DNA of 39,959 nucleotides from Flavobacterium sp. UBA6203 (GTDB lineage: Bacteria; Bacteroidota; Bacteroidia; Flavobacteriales; Flavobacteriaceae), in the NCBI GenBank assembly GCA_002421645.1, contig DIST01000024.1, positions 1 to 39,959 on the forward strand, in the 5' to 3' direction. This document shows positions 7,076 to 13,795 of the stretch, piece after piece. The notes under the pieces were generated by a model, which saw nothing but the letters and a program-made list of their open reading frames with translations, made no database searches and was not told the DNA's origin. A program made the translations under genes and the position numbers. Positions within the stretch are counted from its first letter, which is position 1, and every line of letters starts with the position of its first letter.

Positions 7076-7783
7076 ATGGATTTCATTCAAACTTTTGCCG
7101 AAAATAAAGAGTTTCCAGTTCTTGCAGCTTTTGCCTTAGGTTTATTGACTGCAATAGCTCCGTGTCCATTGGCGACGAACATAACGGCGACGGCTTTTAT
7201 TGCAAAAACAATCAATAACAAGAGAAAAGTGGTGTTGAGCGGACTATTTTATACTTTGGGAAGAATGTTTTCGTACACTTTTATTGGTGCTTTGATTTAT
7301 TTTGGAGCAAGTAAATTTCAAGTAGCAAAATTGTTTCAAGGAAATGGTGAAAAGTATATTGGTTATGTGTTGATAATCATAGGATTAATTATGTTTGATG
7401 TAATTAAGTTAAATTTTATAAAAGGATATAATTTCACAGAAAAACTATCAGAAACCTTCAAAACCAAAGGATTATTAGGTTCATTTTTATTAGGAGCTTT
7501 GTTTGCTATGGCATTTTGTCCGTATAGCGGAGCTTTGTTTTTTGCCATGTTGATTCCAATGACATTAGCATCGAGTGAAGGGTTATTATTACCAGTAGTT
7601 TTCTCAATTGGAACAGGATTGCCTGTAATTTTCTTCGCTTTTGTGATTGCTTTTAGCATGGAAAAACTAGGAAATTATTTCAAAACCATTACAAAAATTG
7701 AAAAAGTAATGCGAATTATTGCCGCGTTAACTTTCATCATAACAGGATTATATTACATTAATATTTATTTAAAAATTGTATAA
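7076..7783 (+). CDS. arsG: ArsG-like membrane protein of the CcdA/DsbD superfamily
   Basis: An inner-membrane protein of 235 residues with six hydrophobic segments. APCPLATN near the end of the first segment (Cys30) and AFCPYSGALFF near the start of the fourth (Cys148) are the paired Cys-Pro motifs of the CcdA/DsbD transmembrane electron carriers. Family relatives are annotated as ArsG, an aromatic-arsenical efflux permease. The reading most consistent with its neighbour is that this protein carries electrons across the membrane to the lipoprotein ArsF, or moves an arsenical that ArsF presents. These are alternatives the sequence cannot separate. The stop codon is directly followed by the acr3 ATG, so translation is probably coupled. 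Confidence 0.82.
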   Translation: MDFIQTFAENKEFPVLAAFALGLLTAIAPCPLATNITATAFIAKTINNKRKVVLSGLFYTLGRMFSYTFIGALIYFGASKFQVAKLFQGNGEKYIGYVLIIIGLIMFDVIKLNFIKGYNFTEKLSETFKTKGLLGSFLLGALFAMAFCPYSGALFFAMLIPMTLASSEGLLLPVVFSIGTGLPVIFFAFVIAFSMEKLGNYFKTITKIEKVMRIIAALTFIITGLYYINIYLKIV

Positions 7784-8815
7784 ATGAAAAAACGATTAGG
7801 ATTTTTAGACCGCTATTTAACGCTTTGGATTTTCTTAGCGATGGTATTTGGAGTAGGGATTGGCTATTTTATTCCCAATTCAGCTGATTTTATCAATTCC
7901 TTTTCATCTGGAACTACGAATGTTCCGTTGGCAATTGGGTTAATTTTAATGATGTATCCGCCATTAACTAAAATCGATTTTTCAAAAGTGCCTCAAATGT
8001 TGGAAAAGCCAAAGTTACTATCCGCTTCGTTTTTCATCACTTGGATTGTAGGGCCGTTTTTAATGTTTTTATTGGCAACTTTCTTCTTAAAAGAGTATCC
8101 AGAATACATGACAGGGCTAATTATCATAGGAATTGCGCCTTGTATTGCCATGGTAATCGTTTGGAATGAACTCGCAGAAGGAAACCGAGAACTAACAGCA
8201 GGTTTAATTGGAATTAACAGTTTGCTTCAAGTGTTTTTCTTCAGTTTATATGCTTATTTTTATTTAGAAATCATGTTGCCTTTATTCGGAATCAAAGGTT
8301 TAGAATTAAATATCACCATTGCCGAAATTGCTAAAACGGTTGGGATTTATTTAGGCATTCCGTTTGCTTTGGCTGTAATAAGTCGTTTAGCGATTAAAAA
8401 GTATTTGGGCGATAAATTTTTCAATCAGAAATTCATTCCTTTTGTTTCGCCAATTACTTTGATAGCGCTACTTTTTACCATTGTAGTCATGTTCAGCCTA
8501 AAAGGCGAAATGATTGTAGATTTACCAATGGATGTGGTTAGAATTGCTATTCCTTTAGTTATTTTCTTCGCAATTATGTTTTTCTTGATGTTCTTTGTCG
8601 CTAAGAAAATCGGTGCAGATTATAGAGATACTGTTGCTTTATCGTTTACCGCTTCAGGAAACAATTTTGAATTAGCAATAGCAGTTTCTATAGGAGTATT
8701 CGGAATCAATAGCGGACAAGCATTTGCAGGTGTTATCGGACCTTTAGTGGAAGTTCCCGCTTTAATAATTTTAGTGAATGTCGCTTTTTGGCTGAGAAAG
8801 AAATATTTTAAATAA
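7784..8815 (+). CDS. acr3: Acr3-family arsenite efflux transporter
   Basis: Exports arsenite across the inner membrane using the proton gradient. The 343-residue protein has ten hydrophobic segments in the BASS-superfamily arrangement. Diagnostic Acr3 segments are IGIAPCIAMVIVWNELAEGN (Cys120 is the conserved, functionally important cysteine of the family) and, near the C-terminus, ASGNNFELAIAVSIGVFG followed by GPLVEVPALI with a conserved Glu. The ATG starts on the base after the arsG stop. It is the last gene of the island and is followed by a strong terminator. Some genomes call the gene arsB, but this protein is of the Acr3 type and not of the unrelated ArsB type. Confidence 0.93.
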   Translation: MKKRLGFLDRYLTLWIFLAMVFGVGIGYFIPNSADFINSFSSGTTNVPLAIGLILMMYPPLTKIDFSKVPQMLEKPKLLSASFFITWIVGPFLMFLLATFFLKEYPEYMTGLIIIGIAPCIAMVIVWNELAEGNRELTAGLIGINSLLQVFFFSLYAYFYLEIMLPLFGIKGLELNITIAEIAKTVGIYLGIPFALAVISRLAIKKYLGDKFFNQKFIPFVSPITLIALLFTIVVMFSLKGEMIVDLPMDVVRIAIPLVIFFAIMFFLMFFVAKKIGADYRDTVALSFTASGNNFELAIAVSIGVFGINSGQAFAGVIGPLVEVPALIILVNVAFWLRKKYFK

Positions 8816-8843
8816 AAAAAACGCTCTTTTAAGAGCGTTTTTC
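8816..8843. terminator. Bidirectional terminator between acr3 and the lipase gene
   Basis: ACGCTCTT (8821-8828) and AAGAGCGT (8831-8838) pair around TT, with a run of A before and T after, extending the stem. It can end transcription of the ars island on the plus strand and of the convergent lipase gene on the minus strand. Confidence 0.85.
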
Positions 8844-8846
8844 GTT

Positions 8847-10592
8847 TTATTCTTTAACTACTTTTATCGTTTTTTGTTGGGAATCGTTTTCTAAAACTAT
8901 TAAGTAAATTCCGCTTTCTAAACTAGATAAATCTAATGTATTAGAAGTTGTGTTTTCAAAAGATTTAACATCTATTAATTGTCCTAAAACACTGTAAACA
9001 CTTGCTTTAGTTAAACTGATATTATTTAAATGTAATAAGTCATTAACTGGATTTGGATAAAACACAAAGGTTTCAAAACTAATATCATCAGCACTTAAAG
9101 TAGTGGTAATATTAAATTGATAAGGTGTTTGATAGTTGGTGTTTGTGGGACTAGTACTGGTTAGTTTTAAATAATAATCGCCAGGTGTTAAGTTTCTGGT
9201 AAAACTTAATGTATTACCACTGTTATTTTGAGCAACACCAACTGCGGTTCCTGTAGCATCTAAAATAGTTCCATTCATAGAAGAAGTTACGATACTGCTT
9301 ACTGAAACGACTGCATCTACATTATCGGCAACTGTAAATTTAAAATAATCATTGTCAGTACCTGTTGGATTCTGAACCGTTGTATATCCAATATAGTTTT
9401 TATTGGTTTCAATACTATACGCTAATTCTTTAAAATTTGGTTCGTCTAAACCTTGCATCATTTGGTATGGATAACCTGGTAATTCTGTATGATTTTCAAT
9501 AATATCATATCCCGAATTAAAATAAAACAACTTAGCAGGATAGGTTAATCCAGTTAAATAAGTATTCATGTTAGAAGAAGGCTCAGGCACCACACCATCG
9601 GTAGTAATGTTGCTTCCAAAAGCATTCGTAATTCTTCCAATAACACAAGAAAAGTCAATAAAATGGTCAATAGATTTTTGATTCAACCCTAATATCGTTT
9701 CGCCTACAATACCGTTGCAATTGATATCGGAATTATAAAAATCAGGTGAGTACGAATTGTCATTCATACTAGAACTGTTTTGCACTTCTAATCCACCAAA
9801 TAAAAAATGTCCAGGCTCACCACTATAATAATACGTTGTTTTTAAATCTCGAATGGCTTCAGAGCTGACATCAGTACCAGTCATGAAGGCTAAAATGTTG
9901 TCACTCGCATTACTACCACCGTGAGGCGTTCCTAATGTTAGTAATTTCGCTACATGATGTTGATTATCCGATTGCCAATTCTCGCTGTTTTGGATGTATT
10001 CTCTCGATGCTAATCCGCCCATACTATGCCCAACTAGAATAACTTTGTTTTTTCCAGTTACTTCCATTACGCGTTGAACAGCCACTTTAACTGCAGCGCC
10101 TTGTTTAGCAATAGCCGATTGATTACTTAAAACAGATGTTCCAATGCTACCATTTGGATTTACATCAAAATTCACATAAAAATAATCGCCATTTTGGACA
10201 AGTGATTCAAACGCTGCGATATCAGCACCAGCGGTTGGATAAAAGTTTTTATTAGTGGTTGTATTATTGTTGTCGGCATTCAAACAAAAATCAAAACGAC
10301 CACCAAAAGTAAATCCGTATTGGGTATCATAATAATCGGTAGAAGTGTTCCATGTTTCCGAACTAGAATTTAATCCATGGATAAAAATGATGGGATAAGG
10401 TAATTTACTATTAAAAGTTCTATTTGTTATTGAGTTGATAGGAGTTTTTAATGCATAAACACTATCGTTTATAGAACCAAAAAATTCAAATTCAGCAGGT
10501 CTTGGCTTAAATTGAATGCTTTGATTTTGAGAGAATCCTAAAGTTGAAATGAATACTATCGATATAGTTATAAAAGAAGTAATTTTATTCAT
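8847..10592 (-). CDS. Secreted alpha/beta-hydrolase (lipase/esterase) with PPC-like and T9SS sorting domains
   Basis: A 581-residue exported enzyme. Residues 1-22 are a signal peptide ending near GFSQ. The hydrolase domain has the oxyanion-hole segment IFIHGLN near residues 70-75 and the nucleophile elbow GHSMGG with Ser190, as in triacylglycerol lipases and esterases. A beta-rich stretch near residues 395-490 (DNDYFKFTV, PGDYYLKLTS) resembles bacterial pre-peptidase C-terminal domains. The last ~75 residues (FYPNPVNDLLHL, YSVLGQLID, LESGIYLIVLEND, TIKVVKE) are a type A T9SS sorting domain, so the protein should cross the outer membrane and be anchored or released outside. ATG at 10592 is preferred over an in-frame ATG two codons upstream because MNKIT gives a standard signal peptide. 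Substrate unknown. Confidence 0.85.
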   Translation of the reverse strand: MNKITSFITISIVFISTLGFSQNQSIQFKPRPAEFEFFGSINDSVYALKTPINSITNRTFNSKLPYPIIFIHGLNSSSETWNTSTDYYDTQYGFTFGGRFDFCLNADNNNTTTNKNFYPTAGADIAAFESLVQNGDYFYVNFDVNPNGSIGTSVLSNQSAIAKQGAAVKVAVQRVMEVTGKNKVILVGHSMGGLASREYIQNSENWQSDNQHHVAKLLTLGTPHGGSNASDNILAFMTGTDVSSEAIRDLKTTYYYSGEPGHFLFGGLEVQNSSSMNDNSYSPDFYNSDINCNGIVGETILGLNQKSIDHFIDFSCVIGRITNAFGSNITTDGVVPEPSSNMNTYLTGLTYPAKLFYFNSGYDIIENHTELPGYPYQMMQGLDEPNFKELAYSIETNKNYIGYTTVQNPTGTDNDYFKFTVADNVDAVVSVSSIVTSSMNGTILDATGTAVGVAQNNSGNTLSFTRNLTPGDYYLKLTSTSPTNTNYQTPYQFNITTTLSADDISFETFVFYPNPVNDLLHLNNISLTKASVYSVLGQLIDVKSFENTTSNTLDLSSLESGIYLIVLENDSQQKTIKVVKE

Positions 10593-10690
10593 GCACATTG
10601 GGTTTATAGGGATTATAGTTGTGCAATATATAAAATTAGTGTTAAATTTTCTAAAAAATATTAATTTGAAAGAAAATTAATGGTTTAAAA

Positions 10691-10720
10691 TTAATAAAGC
10701 TCTAACTAGAGCTTTATTAA
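10691..10720 (-). terminator. Terminator after the peroxiredoxin-thioredoxin-DUF6952 operon
   Basis: TTAATAAAGCTCT (10691-10703) and AGAGCTTTATTAA (10708-10720) are a perfect 13-bp inverted repeat with loop AACT. It begins directly after the stop of the minus-strand DUF6952-like gene and runs into T-rich sequence on that strand. Confidence 0.8.
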
Positions 10721-10978
10721 TTATTTGTCTATAGAACCCAGTACGCGCTTCATAAAATCATTTAAAGCCGTTTTTTTGTCCGCTCCGTCTTTAATCATTT
10801 GATTTACTTCTAATGCGCCATACATATTAGAGATAAGCTCTGCAATTACATCTAATTCTTCGTCTTTTAGTGACGAAACTTCGCAAAGGTTTTCTAATAC
10901 TTCAATAGTTTCTACTAAATAATCTTGGTCGTTATCTTCAATAAATTGAGTTAACTGTTTTATAATAGGTAATTTCAT
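10721..10978 (-). CDS. Small conserved protein, probably DUF6952
   Basis: An acidic, all-alpha protein of 85 residues with no signal peptide, membrane segment or cysteine pair (a single Cys near residue 32). I recognise it as the small family that in Flavobacteriia follows peroxiredoxin and thioredoxin genes, named DUF6952 as far as I recall. The sequence starts MKLPIIKQLTQFIED and has two likely helical hairpins separated by LKDEELD. The gene is last in the operon prx - trx - this gene, which suggests a helper role in peroxide defence or thiol redox control; no function is known to me. The spacer before it carries an imperfect inverted repeat. Confidence 0.7.
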   Translation of the reverse strand: MKLPIIKQLTQFIEDNDQDYLVETIEVLENLCEVSSLKDEELDVIAELISNMYGALEVNQMIKDGADKKTALNDFMKRVLGSIDK

Positions 10979-10988
10979 ATTTATTTTT

Positions 10989-11053
10989 GTTTCAAGTTTA
11001 AGGTTTCAGGTTGTTTTTAGTTGTATTCAAACTTGAAACTTGAAACCTGAAAC
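10989..11053. repeat. Imperfect 24-bp inverted repeat made of GTTTCAAG/GTTTCAGG words
   Basis: The left arm (10989-11012, GTTTCAAG...CAGGTT) and the reverse complement of the right arm (11030-11053) agree at 20 of 24 positions. Most differences would be G-U pairs in RNA. The arms are themselves repetitive. It lies in the thioredoxin/DUF6952 spacer of a minus-strand operon and lacks a T-run, so it is more likely an RNA stability or processing hairpin, or a dispersed repeat, than a terminator. Confidence 0.6.
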
Positions 11054-11059
11054 TTATAA

Positions 11060-11368
11060 TTAAAGTACTTCATTAACCAATTCGGCTAAAACTTCTGCTT
11101 TATTAGTTTGGGTTTGATTTACTAATGTGCCATTTTTAAAAGTAGCGAAGGTTGGTAAATTATCCACTTTTGCTAATTTTCTAGATTCAGGAAATTTTTC
11201 TGCATCTACAATTACAAAAGGTATAGCTTCATTTTGAGAGGCCATTACTTTGAATTTTGGTTTCATAATACGGCAATTTCCGCACCATGATGCTGAATAT
11301 TGAACTACTACCGTTTCGTTTGCAGCTACAATTTCAGCCAAGTTGTCTTGTTCTATTTCTGTAAACAT
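11060..11368 (-). CDS. Thioredoxin-family protein (WCGNC active site)
   Basis: A cytoplasmic thioredoxin of 102 residues, the usual size, with no signal peptide. The active site is SWCGNCRIMKP (Cys29, Cys32). The usual Pro between the cysteines is replaced by Asn, which should alter the redox potential or partner choice. The cis-Pro segment DNLPTFATFKNG near residues 69-80 is kept. It stands between a 2-Cys peroxiredoxin and a small DUF6952-like protein in one operon, so it is probably the dedicated reductant of the peroxiredoxin. This pairing is inference from gene order. Confidence 0.9.
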   Translation of the reverse strand: MFTEIEQDNLAEIVAANETVVVQYSASWCGNCRIMKPKFKVMASQNEAIPFVIVDAEKFPESRKLAKVDNLPTFATFKNGTLVNQTQTNKAEVLAELVNEVL

Positions 11369-11379
11369 AATTTATAAAT

Positions 11380-11462
11380 TTCAATTACAAGAGCAAGAAC
11401 AAGTTCAATACCAATATTGATAAAATTTTGAACTTGATCTTGAACTTGAATTTGTTATTGAA
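11380..11462. repeat. Imperfect inverted repeat of TTCAAT/CAAGTTCAA words
   Basis: The left arm (11380-11409: TTCAATTACAAG...CAAGTTCAA) is mirrored by 11428-11462 (TTGAACTTGATCTTG...TTATTGAA) with a few gaps. It fills the whole spacer between the peroxiredoxin and thioredoxin genes. Its style matches the inverted repeat in the next spacer of the same operon, although the words differ. Confidence 0.5.
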
Positions 11463-12098
11463 TTAGTGTGAAGCTAAATAAGCAGCAGTAGAGTTTCTAT
11501 CTGCACTCATAGCGTCTTTTCCTTCTTCCCAGTTAGCTGGACAAACTTCACCTTTAGTTTGAACGTGAGTGTAAGCATCGATTAATCTTAAGTACTCGTT
11601 TACGTTTCTTCCTAATGGCATATCATTAACACTTTCGTGGAATACTTTTCCATCTTCGTCAATTAAATAAGTAGCTCTGAAAGTTACGTTTGAACCTTCT
11701 AAGATTTCATCATTTAAATTTTCGTCATAAACCCATTCTGCATCTAAAATATCTAAAGCGGCAGCTAAGTTTCTTGTTGTATCAGCTAAAAGTGGGTAAG
11801 TTACACCTTCAATTCCACCATTGTTTTTTGCTGTGTTTAACCAAGCAAAGTGCACTTCATTTGTATCGCAAGAAGCACCAATAACCATAGTATTTCTTTT
11901 TTCAAACTCACCTAAAGCAGCTTGAAAAGCATGTAATTCTGTTGGACAAACAAAAGTGAAATCTTTTGGATACCAAAATAAAACAACTTTTTTCTTGTTG
12001 TTTACTGCTTCTTCTAAAACGTTAATTCTTAAATTATCTCCCATGAAAGAGATTGCATCTACTGTAATGTTTGGGAATTTTTTTCCAACTAATGCCAT
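11463..12098 (-). CDS. 2-Cys peroxiredoxin (AhpC/Prx1 type)
   Basis: Reduces hydrogen peroxide and organic peroxides. The 211-residue protein has the peroxidatic site DFTFVCPTELHAF (Cys51) and a C-terminal resolving cysteine in GEVCPANW (Cys186), making it a typical dimeric 2-Cys enzyme. Length agrees with AhpC/Prx1. The frame stays open upstream, but the ATG at 12098 (MALVGKKFP) gives the normal family start. A promoter -7 box lies about 40 bases before it. First gene of the operon with a WCGNC thioredoxin, its probable reductant; no AhpF is visible nearby. Confidence 0.94.
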   Translation of the reverse strand: MALVGKKFPNITVDAISFMGDNLRINVLEEAVNNKKKVVLFWYPKDFTFVCPTELHAFQAALGEFEKRNTMVIGASCDTNEVHFAWLNTAKNNGGIEGVTYPLLADTTRNLAAALDILDAEWVYDENLNDEILEGSNVTFRATYLIDEDGKVFHESVNDMPLGRNVNEYLRLIDAYTHVQTKGEVCPANWEEGKDAMSADRNSTAAYLASH

Positions 12099-12135
12099 GT
12101 TATTTCTATTTAAATTATTAATTAAATTTCTTTTA

Positions 12136-12143
12136 CAAAAGTA
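12136..12143 (-). promoter_or_regulatory. Promoter -7 box of the peroxiredoxin operon
   Basis: TACTTTTG on the minus strand (12143-12136) matches TAnnTTTG. A TTG 15 bases upstream (12161-12159) is closer than the usual spacing. It lies just beyond the terminator of the preceding antiporter gene. Confidence 0.45.
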
Positions 12144-12153
12144 CAAATAAAAA

Positions 12154-12180
12154 AACCACAACTATAGTTAAGTCATGGTT
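12154..12180 (-). terminator. Terminator after nhaC
   Basis: On the minus strand AACCATGACTT pairs with the matching arm ending GTGGTT as an 11-bp stem with two G-U pairs, followed by seven T. It is 37 bases past the nhaC stop and separates it from the peroxiredoxin operon. Confidence 0.6.
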
Positions 12181-12216
12181 AATTTTTATTTTAATATAGA
12201 TTTTGATTATAGTGTT

Positions 12217-13686
12217 TTATTCTTTAATATTTGAAATCAATTGTCTAATTTTAATGTTGAAAGCTGCAAAAATTAAAGTCATAAATGGACTTAAGATATT
12301 GAAGAAAGCATAAGGTAAATAATCAAGAGTTGAAACACCAAGAGTTCCCGCTTGATAAGCACCACAAGTATTCCAAGGCACTAAAACCGAAGTAACTGTT
12401 CCAGTATCTTCTAGAGTTCTACTTAGGTTTTCAGGAGCTAGACCTTTATCTTTATATGCCTTTGCAAACATTTTACCCGGCACTACAATCGCTAAATATT
12501 GGTCAGAAGCTGTAATGTTTAATGCTAAACAACTTCCCACAGTAGAAGCGAATAATCCAAAAGTAGAATGTGCTAATTTTAATAAGGATTCACTAATTCT
12601 TGATAAAGCTCCAATAGCATCCATAATTCCTCCAAACACCATTGCGCAAATAATTAGCCAAATAGTCGGTAACATTTTAGCCATTCCTCCAGAAGTGAAT
12701 AAGTCGGCTAAAGTTTTATTTTCGGTTGGGACCACTACTTTTGATGTAATGGCTTCCATAACTCCTTTATAAGCGGATTTAAAAGTCATGCTATCGGCAC
12801 CTGTTATTCCGTTCACAACTTCAGGTTGAAAAATAATTGCGAAAATTCCAGCTAATAAAGTTCCAACTAATAGTGCAACCAAAGGTTCTGTTTTTTTTAC
12901 GATTAATCCAATAACAATAATTGGAACTAAAAATAACCAAGGCGTTACGTTAAAACTTGCCGAAATAGAATTTAATAAATCATCGGTATTAGCTTCACCT
13001 GTTACTTCTACAGAAAGACCTAAAATAATAAATAGAATTAAAGTAATAATATATGTAGGTATAGTTGTTAAAGTCATGTATTTGATGTGCGTAAACAAAT
13101 CAGTTCCCGCCATAGCAGGAGCAAGATTGGTTGTGTCTGACATTGGCGATAATTTATCTCCAAAATAAGCCCCTGAAATTACTGCTCCAGCCACCATACC
13201 AAGTTCAAAACCTAAAGCCCCTCCAATACCTATCAAGGCAATACCTACAGTTGCAGAAGTTGTCCAAGAACTCCCCGTTGCAATAGAAATTACCGAGCAA
13301 ATAATCAAAGTAGCCGGTAAAAACACAGCTGGACTCAAAATTTGTAAACCATAATAAATCATGGAAGGAATGATACCACTTACCATCCAAGTTCCTGCTA
13401 ATGCACCTACCATTAATAAAATTAAGATAGCTCCAGCAGTAGATTTGATGTTATTAGCTACTTCATCTAACATTTTATGGAACGGAACTTTTGTAAAATA
13501 TCCCACAATAGCCGCAACAGCACCACCAAGTAAAAGAATAAACTGATTACTTCCTCCTAAAGCATTATCATCGGGTCCGTTATAGGCAAAAAGTACATTG
13601 TAAGCGAGCATTCCAATTAGAGCAAAAACTGGAATTAAGGCTTCCCAAAGTTTTAACTCTCTGTTTTTTATGATTTTAGTATCCAT
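12217..13686 (-). CDS. nhaC: NhaC-family Na+/H+ antiporter
   Basis: An inner-membrane protein of 489 residues with about twelve hydrophobic segments. Segments such as TGSSWTTSATVGIALIGIG and AVISGAYFGDKLSPMSDTTN (near residues 137-185) and the C-terminal LEDTGTVTSVLVPWNTCGAY are typical of NhaC/NhaC-like antiporters of the IT superfamily. Proteins of this group exchange sodium for protons; some members in other bacteria exchange malate and lactate, so the cation specificity is family-based inference. The gene is alone between two terminators. A second, unrelated sodium antiporter (NhaD) lies at 32430. Confidence 0.88.
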   Translation of the reverse strand: MDTKIIKNRELKLWEALIPVFALIGMLAYNVLFAYNGPDDNALGGSNQFILLLGGAVAAIVGYFTKVPFHKMLDEVANNIKSTAGAILILLMVGALAGTWMVSGIIPSMIYYGLQILSPAVFLPATLIICSVISIATGSSWTTSATVGIALIGIGGALGFELGMVAGAVISGAYFGDKLSPMSDTTNLAPAMAGTDLFTHIKYMTLTTIPTYIITLILFIILGLSVEVTGEANTDDLLNSISASFNVTPWLFLVPIIVIGLIVKKTEPLVALLVGTLLAGIFAIIFQPEVVNGITGADSMTFKSAYKGVMEAITSKVVVPTENKTLADLFTSGGMAKMLPTIWLIICAMVFGGIMDAIGALSRISESLLKLAHSTFGLFASTVGSCLALNITASDQYLAIVVPGKMFAKAYKDKGLAPENLSRTLEDTGTVTSVLVPWNTCGAYQAGTLGVSTLDYLPYAFFNILSPFMTLIFAAFNIKIRQLISNIKE

Positions 13687-13741
13687 TTAGTTTTGTTTGA
13701 GGTTGCAAGATAGAAAAATGGTTTTTATTTTGAAAACTTCT

Positions 13742-13774
13742 AAAAAAAGAAATCCGCTGAAAATTCAACGGATT
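13742..13774 (-). terminator. Terminator after the S9 peptidase gene
   Basis: AATCCG (13751-13756) pairs with CGGATT (13769-13774), with TGAA/TTCA continuing inside after one mismatch. On the minus strand a T-rich run follows (A-run 13742-13748 on the plus strand). Confidence 0.7.
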
Positions 13775-13795
13775 CGCTTTTTATTTTGTGAAAAT

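Noticed and set aside
8847..10592. Peptidase assignment for the T9SS protein because of its PPC-like domain
   Set aside because: The catalytic domain has IFIHGLN and GHSMGG, which are lipase/esterase features; PPC-like domains also occur in other exported enzymes.
12099..12161. Upstream extension of the peroxiredoxin
   Set aside because: The extra 21 residues are encoded by the promoter and terminator region and are absent from the family.
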